Origin: Leptospira fainei serovar Hurstbridge str. BUT 6
GTDB lineage: Bacteria > Spirochaetota > Leptospiria > Leptospirales > Leptospiraceae
Assembly: GCF_000306235.2 (NCBI RefSeq)
Contig: NZ_AKWZ02000010.1
Location: forward strand, 310,001 to 374,000
DNA: 64,000 bases
Reading direction: 5' to 3'
The position numbers were made by a program, and so were the translations under genes. Shown here piece after piece: positions 36,611-45,279 of this stretch (positions are counted from its first letter, which is position 1; the number at the start of each line of letters is the position of its first letter). The notes under the pieces are model-generated. The model was given only the letters and a program-made list of their open reading frames with translations. It made no database searches and had not been told where the DNA came from.

Positions 36611-37039
36611 TTATCCTTCTACCGTGACGCCCATAGAACGGCAAGTTCCCGCGATAATTTGAACCGCAGCGTCCAAATCATTGGCGTTGAGGTCCTCCAT
36701 CTTGGTCTTTGCAATCTCTTCGAGCTGCTTACGAGTAATCTTCCCGACCTTAACGGTATGAGGAGTAGCGGAACCGGTTTCCAGACCGATCGCCTTCTTT
36801 ACGAGAAGAGCTGCCGGTGGAGACTTGGTAATGAACGTGAAACTCCGATCGGAGAATACGGTGATAACAACGGGAAGCTTGAGGCCGATTTGTGCCTTAG
36901 TTCTTTCGTTGAATTGCTTGCAGAACTCCATAATGTTCAAACCGGCCTGACCGAGAGCGGGACCTACTGGAGGTGCCGGATTGGCCTTGCCTGCTTCCAC
37001 TTGAAGCTTAATCTGCTTTACGACTTTTTTTGCTGCCAT
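36611..37039 (-). CDS. rplK: 50S ribosomal protein L11
   Basis: L11 forms the GTPase-associated centre with 23S rRNA. The 142-residue protein has [26 protein letters not shown] N-terminal sequence, [20 protein letters not shown] and the C-terminal [13 protein letters not shown]. Length and motifs are typical. It lies 40 bp after nusG and 4 bp before rplA. Confidence 0.98.
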   Translation of the reverse strand: MAAKKVVKQIKLQVEAGKANPAPPVGPALGQAGLNIMEFCKQFNERTKAQIGLKLPVVITVFSDRSFTFITKSPPAALLVKKAIGLETGSATPHTVKVGKITRKQLEEIAKTKMEDLNANDLDAAVQIIAGTCRSMGVTVEG

Positions 37040-37079
37040 TGGCGAAACACCTTACTTGTTTCTCCCGGTTCCCCACCGG

Positions 37080-37625
37080 TCAGGGTTCGGTTTTGACCTG
37101 TAGATAATCTAATTCCACAGGGGTGGATCTTCCGAAAATCTCCACCTTCACTCTGAGCCTTCCCTTATCCGGGAAGATCTCATCTACGACTCCAGTAAAG
37201 TTGGCAAACGGTCCGTCGATAATCTTGAGACTATCGCCAACTTTGAACAGCAACCGCGGCGCGGCCGGTTCTTCGGATTTCAACTCTCCGGATTCAGCAA
37301 AGAGATTCTTTACTTCGTCTACGGAAAGAGGTTCCGGTCCCCCATCTTTGGATCCTACAAAAGTAGAAACGGATGGAAGGCTTTGGATCATGAAACGTAG
37401 ATCATCGTCCATGTCCATTTCAATAAGAACGTAACCCGGCATTAGTTTCTTTTTAGAAACCTTCTTCTTGCCGTTCTTCATTTCGGCGACGTCCATGGTA
37501 GGAATACGAATTTGCGGAATCTTTTCCTCCAGCTTACGCTGTTGAACAAGTTTCTCCAAATTCTTCTGCACCTTATTCTCGTGACCGGAGTAAGTCTGCA
37601 GCGCGTACCATTTCAATTCACCCAT
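37080..37625 (-). CDS. nusG: Transcription termination/antitermination protein NusG
   Basis: NusG binds RNA polymerase and links transcription with Rho or ribosomes. The 181-residue protein begins MGELKWYALQTYSGHENKV, has MPGYVLIEMDMDD in the NGN domain and the KOW motif VGDSLKIIDGPFANFTGVV at the C-terminus. The frame is open to 37817, but that part overlaps secE and lacks similarity; GAGGG before the ATG at 37625 supports the short form. Confidence 0.97.
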   Translation of the reverse strand: MGELKWYALQTYSGHENKVQKNLEKLVQQRKLEEKIPQIRIPTMDVAEMKNGKKKVSKKKLMPGYVLIEMDMDDDLRFMIQSLPSVSTFVGSKDGGPEPLSVDEVKNLFAESGELKSEEPAAPRLLFKVGDSLKIIDGPFANFTGVVDEIFPDKGRLRVKVEIFGRSTPVELDYLQVKTEP

Positions 37626-37660
37626 GATGATTCCCTCTGCCGCCTCTCGATTCCTATGAC

Positions 37661-37843
37661 TTACAGGTTCCAAAATCCGGTAAGAAGCCGAACAAAGGCC
37701 ATGTCCGAAAGGAAAAGAAATGTAGAGAAGAAAAGAACCGTGGCTAACACGACAAACGTAGATTGCACTACTTCTTGGCGGTTTGGCCATTGAACTTTTT
37801 TCAGTTCTTCGCGGCATTCTTGTATAAAAACGTTTAACTTCAC
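37661..37843 (-). CDS. secE: Preprotein translocase subunit SecE
   Basis: The small SecYEG subunit, 60 residues, of the single-helix type. It has the cytoplasmic amphipathic segment [16 protein letters not shown] and one membrane helix (about 31-53). The start is GTG at 37843 with AAGGA five bases before it. It lies between tRNA-Trp and nusG, the classical arrangement. Confidence 0.95.
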   Translation of the reverse strand: MKLNVFIQECREELKKVQWPNRQEVVQSTFVVLATVLFFSTFLFLSDMAFVRLLTGFWNL

Positions 37844-37890
37844 TCGTTTCCTTCCTGTGCTATGGCTGCCCTCGAAGAGCCGGTTCCATG

Positions 37891-37961
<71 letters not shown>

Positions 37962-37976
37962 ATAAAATCGTAAAAC

Positions 37977-38049
<73 letters not shown>

Positions 38050-38090
38050 ATGTTTTGCTATCCGCTCCCAGGTAGGGAAGCTAGAAATAC

Positions 38091-38120
38091 ACAGTATTTT
38101 TGCCCAGGGTCCCCGGTCAA
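38091..38120 (-). promoter_or_regulatory. Promoter upstream of tRNA-Thr
   Basis: On the minus strand TTGACC (38120-38115), an 18-bp spacer and TACTGT (38096-38091) lie about 40 bp before the tRNA-Thr 5' end. This is the best sigma-70-type promoter seen here and may drive the tRNAs and part of the secE-nusG-ribosomal protein transcription. Confidence 0.65.
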
Positions 38121-38220
38121 GGTTTTAGCGCATGTATTCCGAAGAGTTTGGCACTATTTATGCTAGGAGTCGCAAAACTAACCAATATCATGCATTAGAA
38201 TTCTATATTATGTCTCTTAG

Positions 38221-38347
38221 TTGCGGGAGGGGCCCCGCCCTTCGTGGGTGGGGGCTGGAGCGCAGCGGCGGTACCCGCCCCTATCTCACAAAATCGAAAC
38301 CATCGCAAGCGTTTTATCCTCAGCAAAAATCGTGGGAGCTCCCGCAC
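38221..38347. repeat. GC-rich intergenic element with a palindrome, probable dispersed repeat
   Basis: About 65 bp from 38221 are strongly G/C-rich compared with the surroundings, with runs such as GGGGCCCCGCCC and GTGGGTGGGGGC. At 38334-38343 there is a perfect 10-bp palindrome GGGAGCTCCC inside GTGGGAGCTCCCGCAC. Elements with GTGGGAG/CTCCCAC palindromes are, from memory, common between genes of leptospires. The overlapping open frames on the plus strand do not look like proteins. Confidence 0.4.
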
Positions 38348-38414
38348 AAATCTCCCAAAAAATCTTCATCTGCTGGCGAAGGCGTAAACGCAGGACAACT
38401 GTGGCAAGCGGCTA

Positions 38415-38828
38415 TTAGCGGGAATGAGCGCCTGTGCTGATGACTTCACCTTCCACTACGCCACAACTTCTCATGATAGGCACTGTGGGAAAAGGAAGGA
38501 ATAACATGAAAACGGTCCAAGGAGGAAAGAAATCGATCCCATCTATATATACGACTGCGTTCTTTAATTTTACTGATTTGTGCTCATCGAAATCGGGATC
38601 CGCAATGAGATCGTTCCACGTGGACGGGAAGGGACGATTATACCAAAACAGAACGATGAACGAATACATGCATTTCCGAAATTTAATCTTGTTCGGCTGT
38701 GCGGCTTGCTCCTCTTCCGTTTTCGATTGGCCGTTCGGGTCGATTTGAATTCTTCGAATGTATCCTTTCTCGTATAGACAGGCTTGCAAAAGGATACCGA
38801 TTAGAAAAATGACTACAAATCGACTCAT
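38415..38828 (-). CDS. Putative lipoprotein
   Basis: The 137-residue protein has a signal peptide MSRFVVIFLIGILLQAC, with LLQAC as lipobox, so it is probably attached to a membrane by lipidated Cys17. The rest is a short soluble domain with a hydrophobic middle and WTVFMLFLPFP. No family is recognised. Its ATG overlaps the stop of the preceding lipoprotein gene (ATGA at 38825-38828), so the two are translationally coupled. An ATG 12 codons upstream is less likely because it would disturb the signal peptide. Confidence 0.7.
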   Translation of the reverse strand: MSRFVVIFLIGILLQACLYEKGYIRRIQIDPNGQSKTEEEQAAQPNKIKFRKCMYSFIVLFWYNRPFPSTWNDLIADPDFDEHKSVKLKNAVVYIDGIDFFPPWTVFMLFLPFPTVPIMRSCGVVEGEVISTGAHSR

Positions 38829-39181
38829 TTCTTCTTTCTTTCCGGAGTATATTCGATTTTCCAACAGCCATCGACATGTTCGAAATGTACGTCTAGAAAG
38901 GCGATAATTTTAGGATCTTTTTCCATTTCCTTCTTAAGAGCCTCTCTAAGAACATCCGTTTTTGCACCGTGAATTCCCACTTGAAACGCATTCAAGAAAG
39001 CTTTATCACATAATTCGGTTTTAATTCGTTCGTTCGAAGCTACCGTATGCGTAGCGGAATATTCCGATCCGATTGTAAGTTCGTCGAACTGTCCTAACAC
39101 TTTCCTGCCATAACAATTGGTCAGTAATAAGAGGGTGGTAAAATAAGCGAGGCAGTGCGCGTGAATACGATTCGAACTCAT
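38825..39181 (-). CDS. Putative lipoprotein
   Basis: The protein begins MSSNRIHAHCLAYFTTLLLLTNC, with lipobox LLTNC, followed by about 95 residues ending in a lysine-rich tail. The mature part has two more cysteines (CDKAF and GCWKIEYTP) that could form a disulfide. An upstream ATG at 39202 (7 codons longer) is possible. It is the first gene of a two-lipoprotein unit with a 4-nt overlap. Function unknown. Confidence 0.65.
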   Translation of the reverse strand: MSSNRIHAHCLAYFTTLLLLTNCYGRKVLGQFDELTIGSEYSATHTVASNERIKTELCDKAFLNAFQVGIHGAKTDVLREALKKEMEKDPKIIAFLDVHFEHVDGCWKIEYTPERKKK

Positions 39182-39487
39182 CTTTATAGCAGAAAGTTCC
39201 ACTCTTCCCCAAAGAAGTCAAGAGTCATTCTTTCATTCGGATATAAGTCCGATGTATGCATAGAAGATAAGAATTTCATAAATGCCTTTGGAGAGAACGG
39301 AAATCTCCCGCAATGAAAATGAAATGAATATTTAAAATAAGAGTTCGAAAGAATTTTCTAAAAAATTCACTTAATAACTCATTTAATAAGCGAAATATAA
39401 GCGAGAGGATTCGGAGTTGTTGTGATTCATTTTAGAAAGCGGGGACATGCTTACATTTCGCCGGAATCAAGCCGGCTCCCGTAAAAT

Positions 39488-40192
<705 letters not shown>

Positions 40193-40423
40193 CTTACCCC
40201 TCGCTTTCTAAAGATTGGCGATAGTCGTTAGGAAAAGCAATCCGTTTCGGAAGGCTTGGCGAAATCAATCCTCTTCTTGCCCGATCCTCGTTCGTGAAAA
40301 CTTAGGAGGTTACGACCGCATCAAAGCCGAGCTAGGGTAGAATTCGGAAAATTTAGAGATTCCAACATATCTTTTTAATACACGGTAAAGCCTTAAAAGG
40401 AAAATCATTCGATATTTCCGATA

Positions 40424-40451
40424 CGGAGAATCGAAAACCCTCGATTCTCCG
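40424..40451 (-). terminator. Perfect 11-bp hairpin downstream of a lipoprotein gene
   Basis: CGGAGAATCGA (40424-40434) and TCGATTCTCCG (40441-40451) pair perfectly around a 6-nt loop, 58 bp beyond the stop of the minus-strand lipoprotein gene at 40509. No long T-run follows, so it may be a terminator, an RNA stabiliser or a dyad site. Nothing else was seen in the 316-bp gap 40193-40508. Confidence 0.5.
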
Positions 40452-40508
40452 ACTTATCGATCCTGACTTCTGATTTAATGAGAGAAGGTAAAAGAATACT
40501 GGATAAAA

Positions 40509-41222
40509 CTAAAATGAGTTCGGAATAATCGCTCGATTTTTGCCTTCGGGAATCAAGAACGGATGAATTGCCCAAGATGAATCCTGCCGTAATACCTGAA
40601 AGCCGTCGGAAGATAGAATCCCTTCGGTAACGAATTTCGCGTACAATCTATTTATCTTTTCCCCATCCGATAAAAATCGATCCGGTCGCCCATCTCCGTT
40701 CGTGTCCAATTCCATGCGAGCCATCGGATAAATCCAAAGATCCACACCCGGCTTATCGTCGGTATCCGATTCGATCCTTGCAATAATCCCTGAGATCGAC
40801 TGCGGTGTCGCAAGCCAGTTGAAATAAACGGTCGTTTCAAATTTTCCGTCCCCATTCAGATCCTGAATTTCCGCAATTTTGAAATTATTGGGCCCGTAAT
40901 ACGTTTTAATATCTACCGGTCTTCCGGGTTTTGTCGCCAGCTCTCTGTACAGGACGTTTACATTTTTCGGGTTTGCCGGATCGCCGGAGACCCATTGCCA
41001 GGTATCGGCCTTACCGGACCGACGTTCATCAATCTCGATGAACACGATCTTTCCCGTATTCTTAAATTGATAGGAATGAACATTAGGATCTGCCCCTTTC
41101 GCGGCAGAATAATCGGCCGTCTCGAACGAGCTCGAACAAGAAATAAGCAAGAAGGAACTGCAGCAGAAAGGAAAAAACAGGAATATTTGCCTCAAAAAAG
41201 ACACACAAAAAGCTGAAGCCAT
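40509..41222 (-). CDS. Putative lipoprotein with Asp-rich calcium-type loops
   Basis: The 237-residue protein has a signal peptide ending in the lipobox FLLISC. The mature domain contains two EF-hand-like loops, DLNGDGKFET and DTNGDGRPDR, which in secreted bacterial proteins often bind calcium. Similar sequences occur in spirochaetal hypothetical lipoproteins with the pattern DxNxDGxxD. No enzymatic motif is seen. The ATG at 41222 is the first of several possible; a cluster of basic and aromatic residues precedes the hydrophobic core. Confidence 0.7.
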   Translation of the reverse strand: MASAFCVSFLRQIFLFFPFCCSSFLLISCSSSFETADYSAAKGADPNVHSYQFKNTGKIVFIEIDERRSGKADTWQWVSGDPANPKNVNVLYRELATKPGRPVDIKTYYGPNNFKIAEIQDLNGDGKFETTVYFNWLATPQSISGIIARIESDTDDKPGVDLWIYPMARMELDTNGDGRPDRFLSDGEKINRLYAKFVTEGILSSDGFQVLRQDSSWAIHPFLIPEGKNRAIIPNSF

Positions 41223-41382
41223 TTTGACACCTGGCGTGTTTTAATTTTTACTAAAATGATATAAATAAGCTAAATAATTGATCTTAAAGATAGAAAAATC
41301 GGCAATTCTGGGAGCGAAAAAAGAAGAATCGTTGTTTTTTTAGCAAAAATATTCTTTGCAAGTTTCGCTCCCAAGAAATTAA

Positions 41383-41397
41383 GTATCATTTTGATAC
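41383..41397. repeat. Palindrome GTATCA-TTT-TGATAC in a divergent promoter region
   Basis: The 6-bp arms with a 3-nt centre lie between two divergent lipoprotein genes (starts at 41222 and 41575), in an AT-rich stretch. A similar CATTTTGACAC lies at 41221-41232, over the minus-strand start codon. It could be an operator. No protein can be named. Confidence 0.35.
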
Positions 41398-41574
41398 AAT
41401 ATTTAGTTTTTACTCTTCATTTTAACTAAATTTCATAAAAATTGCTTTTCATTATTTTTGTCAAATTGAATATTATTAATAATATTATATATCAAAAGGA
41501 TAATTTTTATGGACGTGGAAAAAAACATTCTGAAGATTGCCCTTAAAATCCAAGTTATGGAGATCATCTTCACC

Positions 41575-42312
41575 ATGAAAAAAGTAATATTGACCGGAAT
41601 CGCAATAATTTGCCTTTCTAGTTTCACCAATTGTACACAAAAGAAAAAAAGTAATGATGACGCTGCGATCATTGCATTATTAGCTCTAACGTCGGGGAAC
41701 TGCGCGCAGACCCAAAAGGTAGCGACGAATAGTTACTTCGCGTCCCTATCCCCCGTCCCATCGAGCTCATGTAACCAAGCAACTTTGTTCGGTTCCGATC
41801 CGAATTCAACGCTTACGATCGGGAAAGCGCAATTAACGGCAGTGCTTAATATTGCTCAAGGTCTGAGCGGATGTACAAATACGGCCACTGCTATTCAAAA
41901 TCAGATCAACTCGGCTGCACCCCTAAGCCAAAGCGCTTGGACGGCATTCACCGCCCCTCTCCAATGGACTCCGATAACAAGCATGGTAGCGGAAGGAAGC
42001 GCCTCCATTTCTAAAACATGGCCCTCGTTGACTGCCGCGCAAACCGGTGCAATAGGCTCGGCGAGTGTCGCTCAATACCAAAATTTTCAATATGAAAGTA
42101 CAGTATCGACTTTTGCAGCAATGGCTAGCGAAGCCTCCTGTACATCCGCCGTTCTTGCAAAAATAAACGCGGACTTTCCAACCAGCCAGTTTCTTTGGAG
42201 CAACGTTACACCGACAGCAGCGGCTCCTACTCTAATAACGATCACTTGTAGCTACGGTAGTTCCCGTAATATTGCATTCGGCCAGTGTGCTACTCTAAAT
42301 AACGCTTATTAA
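41575..42312 (+). CDS. Putative lipoprotein, Ala/Ser/Thr-rich
   Basis: From the ATG at 41575 the protein has the signal MKKVILTGIAIICLSSFTNC with lipobox SFTNC, and a mature part of about 225 residues rich in Ala, Ser and Thr, with six or more Cys, probably in disulfides. An in-frame ATG at 41509 has a better Shine-Dalgarno (AAGGA, 8 nt before it) but would add 22 residues before the signal peptide. Which is used is unclear. No family is recognised. The last residues (FGQCATLNNAY) resemble ends of other leptospiral surface lipoproteins only vaguely. Confidence 0.65.
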   Translation: MKKVILTGIAIICLSSFTNCTQKKKSNDDAAIIALLALTSGNCAQTQKVATNSYFASLSPVPSSSCNQATLFGSDPNSTLTIGKAQLTAVLNIAQGLSGCTNTATAIQNQINSAAPLSQSAWTAFTAPLQWTPITSMVAEGSASISKTWPSLTAAQTGAIGSASVAQYQNFQYESTVSTFAAMASEASCTSAVLAKINADFPTSQFLWSNVTPTAAAPTLITITCSYGSSRNIAFGQCATLNNAY

Positions 42313-42337
42313 TATAAGCATTTTAATCGCTGCTTTG

Positions 42338-42374
42338 CCGGGAATCATCCGTATAAAATTCCCGGTAATTTTTA
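42338..42374 (+). terminator. Terminator after the lipoprotein gene
   Basis: CCGGGAAT (42338-42345) and ATTCCCGG (42358-42365) pair across a 12-nt loop and are followed by TAATTTTTAA, 26 bp after the stop codon. The remainder of the gap to 42876 is AT-rich and shows no convincing gene. Confidence 0.75.
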
Positions 42375-42876
42375 AGCGCTATGTTTTCTTAAACTTCATT
42401 AGTTCCTTGACTCCTAAATAAAACACAAAGCCTTTCTTTGTTTTAAACCAAATCTTCAAGAGGTGACACAAAAGGTATTCGAGTTTCGGATAACTTTATT
42501 TATCAAAATTTCGATAATTCTCGTAAATTCGCCCTCGATCCATTTAAGAATAATCAAATCGAAATCGACGATCGAGCGAAATTTTACCGCTGATTTCAAG
42601 CATATCAATCCCGCCTCTGGTCCTCCCAATGATATTTTTTCGTCTTGCCTACGCTCCCGTAGAGTTACTCTTTTATTCTGTTCCTAATAATAGTTAATGA
42701 TTTTATAAAATATATCTAAAAATAGATCCCAGGCCATTAGGATCGCAGGAACTAAAATTCCGAAAAATTTTCCGAATTGGGTGAATGGATCTAAACATAA
42801 TATAAATATGAACCGATCAGATATTTTACTTGATCTAAATATACTATTTTAGAATATTTTATGGAAAGGTATTTGC

Positions 42877-43524
42877 ATGTTTTTAAAGGAGATTCGTCAT
42901 TTCTATGAGTGGAAAGATTTACTTTACACTCCGGAACATTTCGTTCAAGGCTTTCCTGCCTTTGAATTAGCCAGAGAATGGCAGGAAGCGGAAGGAATTC
43001 CCGAGGGAGTTTCCAATCAATTATCCCAATTAAGGGAATTATCCGGTTTGAAATTTATGTTCGGGATTCCCCAGTATAAAATTTCAATGCCTCCCCTTTC
43101 ACAACGATCGCAAGCGGATTTATTGGCATTTTGTAAAAACCGGGCTGGACTCTGGATTTTAGCGGTGGATGGCAAGGAATCTCTAGGTCCTAAAATTTCC
43201 GACTGGTTGGAAGAATCTCCGGTCAGATCCCAAAAACTTTCGGCTTTAATTTCAGTTTTGGGAATTGGACAGGAACGTACTCTTTCATTACGTTACCAAT
43301 TATTGCGAAGACTTTATTCCCTGGTTACCGTAATGGACGACTTTTCAACACCACGAGGTATTTTTCTCGTCCAAAGTTTTGGCAAAAATCCGGGAATCCG
43401 AGATGATTTTAATCAATTATTGGAAGCTTTCGATATCGAACCAAATGAGGATTTCATTCCGGAACCCTCGATTATAGGAGGACGAAGTATCTATTTCGTA
43501 TTGCACAATTCTTCGGAAATATAA
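42877..43524 (+). CDS. DUF6946 family protein, possible PD-(D/E)XK nuclease fold
   Basis: The 215-residue protein follows the pattern of DUF6946 proteins: an N-terminal segment ending in FELAREWQEAEG, the IPQYKISMPP stretch, then DLLAFC...WILAVDGKES with D81 and D98-x-K100, and LRYQLLRRLYSLV later. The spacing D...DxK resembles a PD-(D/E)XK nuclease core, so a DNA-cutting role is possible but unproven. AAGG-rich sequence (TTAAAGGAG is inside the coding start) makes the start somewhat uncertain; ATG at 42877 fits the family. It is convergent with an XRE regulator gene 98 bp away. Confidence 0.65.
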   Translation: MFLKEIRHFYEWKDLLYTPEHFVQGFPAFELAREWQEAEGIPEGVSNQLSQLRELSGLKFMFGIPQYKISMPPLSQRSQADLLAFCKNRAGLWILAVDGKESLGPKISDWLEESPVRSQKLSALISVLGIGQERTLSLRYQLLRRLYSLVTVMDDFSTPRGIFLVQSFGKNPGIRDDFNQLLEAFDIEPNEDFIPEPSIIGGRSIYFVLHNSSEI

Positions 43525-43622
43525 TTTGGATAAGACTTCGTCCACACCGCAGATAAATTACGGTATCGATCTAGGGGTTATACCGGATCCGTTAAAACTC
43601 GCGCGTAGAAATCTAAATGCCT

Positions 43623-43925
43623 CTACCGTGTCCGTTTCTTCTTCTTTACGGACGCGGCCTTTAAAGGCTTCCTGCTTTGACTTTTCAACCTTCCGGATGA
43701 GGAAGGATAAAAGAAAAATTCCACAGGTTTTCCTAAAAACCTACTTAGTTCCAACAACTCCAAGACATCTACTCGCCTTTGACAGGATTCGATCTTGGAA
43801 ACCAAGGATTGCTTTATGCCGAGCGCTTGAGCTACATCCTCTTGAGTCAGTTCTGCCGAAATGCGTGCTTGTCGCACTTTATCTATGATCCGGCGATATT
43901 CGTCGCTATATATAGTCTTACTCAA
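43623..43925 (-). CDS. XRE-type helix-turn-helix regulator (paralogue 1)
   Basis: The 100-residue protein has one Cro/CI-type HTH at about 21-66: LTQEDVAQALGIKQSLVSKIESCQRRVDV, then FLGKPVEFFF and a basic tail KKKKRTR that may contact DNA. It starts with TTG at 43925. The protein at 44192-44473 is a clear paralogue. Both have the same 19-bp element upstream (43954-43972 here), 28 bp before the start codon, which suggests autoregulation or cross-regulation. Confidence 0.82.
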   Translation of the reverse strand: MSKTIYSDEYRRIIDKVRQARISAELTQEDVAQALGIKQSLVSKIESCQRRVDVLELLELSRFLGKPVEFFFYPSSSGRLKSQSRKPLKAASVKKKKRTR

Positions 43926-43953
43926 AGTATTCCAATTTTACTTCTATTTTCTT

Positions 43954-43972
43954 TATATACCAAATCAGAATA
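43954..43972 (-). promoter_or_regulatory. Conserved upstream element of XRE gene 1
   Basis: On the minus strand TATTCTGATTTGGTATATA ends 28 bp before the TTG start of XRE gene 1. The same element with one change lies at the same distance before XRE gene 2. It contains a possible -10 hexamer TATATA and is best read as a promoter or operator. Confidence 0.6.
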
Positions 43973-44191
43973 GGGCCAGATTCGTTGATAAACGAAAAGA
44001 ACAAAAGTAGGTCCGATTGACAAATATCTTGTTTTCAAACCGTAAAATGAATTTACGCGGGCAGGAAATTTTATTTTGCGTGCGAAATTTTTGAAGATCG
44101 AAGAAGTTCGTCGACTTCGAAAAGATAGGATACCAAATTAAGTTTCTTTAGTCGGAAAGAATCGGGAGGCGGACTAGATCGGCAAACAGGG

Positions 44192-44473
44192 CTATTTCTT
44201 TTTCGGAACGGCGGCTTTCAGGGTTCTTTTTTTGGGGCGATCAGTCTCTTCAAACCGGAAAAAGAAATCCACAGGTTTCCCGTATAATTTGGCGAACGTC
44301 CAAAATTCGATTACATCGATTCTCCGATCGCCCGATTCGATTTTAGATATATAAGATTGAGGCTCGCCGAGCGCGTCGGCAACTTCGACTTGCGTGTATC
44401 CGGCTTCCTTCCTGGCCCTCTTTAAAAGCTTCTGGAAAGAACGATATTCCTCGGTATAAATTGTTTTTGCCAA
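44192..44473 (-). CDS. XRE-type helix-turn-helix regulator (paralogue 2)
   Basis: The 93-residue protein has a single HTH: YTQVEVADALGEPQSYISKIESGDRRIDV, followed by LYGKPVDFFF and a basic tail. It shares the start (KTIYxxEYR), HTH and end with the paralogue at 43623-43925, so the pair comes from a duplication. It starts with TTG at 44473 and is divergent from the DJ-1/PfpI gene, with 101 bp between. A conserved 19-bp element lies in that gap. Confidence 0.83.
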   Translation of the reverse strand: MAKTIYTEEYRSFQKLLKRARKEAGYTQVEVADALGEPQSYISKIESGDRRIDVIEFWTFAKLYGKPVDFFFRFEETDRPKKRTLKAAVPKKK

Positions 44474-44501
44474 AACAAGAATATTCTACTTTCCAAACCG
44501 G

Positions 44502-44520
44502 TATATACCAAATCAGGATA
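44502..44520 (-). promoter_or_regulatory. Conserved upstream element of XRE gene 2
   Basis: TATCCTGATTTGGTATATA on the minus strand, 28 bp before the TTG start, differs from the copy before XRE gene 1 by one base. Here it also contains the perfect palindrome GGTATATACC and lies in the divergent region shared with the DJ-1/PfpI gene. Confidence 0.6.
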
Positions 44521-44574
44521 TGGTGATTCCGAAATCCTGCTTGTTGCCGAAATAGATCCGTTTTTTCTACGGTC

Positions 44575-45273
44575 ATGTCTCAAACTTTTTCCATCGGTAT
44601 GCTCCTTTTCCCAGGTTTGACTCATCTGGATCTTACGGGGCCCCACGAAATATTTTCTAGAATGCCGAATACGAAAATTTCTCTCGTTGCCGAAGCTATG
44701 GCTCCTGTTTTGGCCGAACGGGGGCTGGCCTTCTTACCGGACTATCCCCTTCACGATTCGCCGAAATTCGATCTGCTTTTTGTTCCGGGTGGAACCGGTG
44801 TGAATGCCGTTATGGAAAATGAGGAAATTCTTTCCTGGCTAAAAAACCGGGCAAAGACTGCGAAGTACGTAACCTCGGTTTGTACAGGTTCTCTTGCGCT
44901 CGCATCTGCGGGTTTGCTGGACGGTTATTCCGCTACCACTCACTGGCTTTCGCTGGATGTCTTGCGGCTTTTCCCCCGAATTAACGTCAAGGAAGATAGA
45001 ATCGTACGGGACGGAAATCGAATTACCGGCGGCGGAGTGACTGCCGGAATCGACTTTGCCTTAAGTGTCGCCGGCGATCTACACGGAGCGAATATCGCGC
45101 AAGAAATTCAATTGATGCTCGAGTATGACCCTAATCCTCCTTTTTTTGCGGGCCATCCGAGATCCGCGCCTAAAGAGATTGTGAATTCGGTTGAATCGAG
45201 TCGAAGAGAAGCTCAAATCAAGCGAAAGGAAATTGCGCTTCGTGCAATTGATCGGCTCAAATCCGAAAAGTAA
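44575..45273 (+). CDS. DJ-1/PfpI family protein, isonitrile hydratase-like
   Basis: The 232-residue protein has the class I amidotransferase-like fold with the nucleophile elbow SVCTGSLALASAGLLDGYSATTHW, Cys103 being the expected nucleophile, and PGGTG earlier. This pattern matches isonitrile hydratase and related DJ-1/PfpI proteins, which hydrate isonitriles or act on small electrophiles. The start MSQTFSIGMLLFPGLTHLDLTGP is typical. It ends 6 bp from the convergent HAD gene. It is divergent from an XRE regulator that may control it. Confidence 0.8.
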   Translation: MSQTFSIGMLLFPGLTHLDLTGPHEIFSRMPNTKISLVAEAMAPVLAERGLAFLPDYPLHDSPKFDLLFVPGGTGVNAVMENEEILSWLKNRAKTAKYVTSVCTGSLALASAGLLDGYSATTHWLSLDVLRLFPRINVKEDRIVRDGNRITGGGVTAGIDFALSVAGDLHGANIAQEIQLMLEYDPNPPFFAGHPRSAPKEIVNSVESSRREAQIKRKEIALRAIDRLKSEK

Positions 45274-45279
45274 AACGGG

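Noticed and set aside
37626..37817. Longer N-terminus of nusG
   Set aside because: It overlaps secE in another frame and has no NusG similarity.
38132..38440. Plus-strand open frames over the GC-rich element
   Set aside because: Composition is low-complexity and they overlap the lipoprotein gene and repeat; no protein signature.
42463..42687. 74-codon plus-strand frame in the AT-rich gap
   Set aside because: Starts with a rare codon, has no Shine-Dalgarno and no recognisable similarity.
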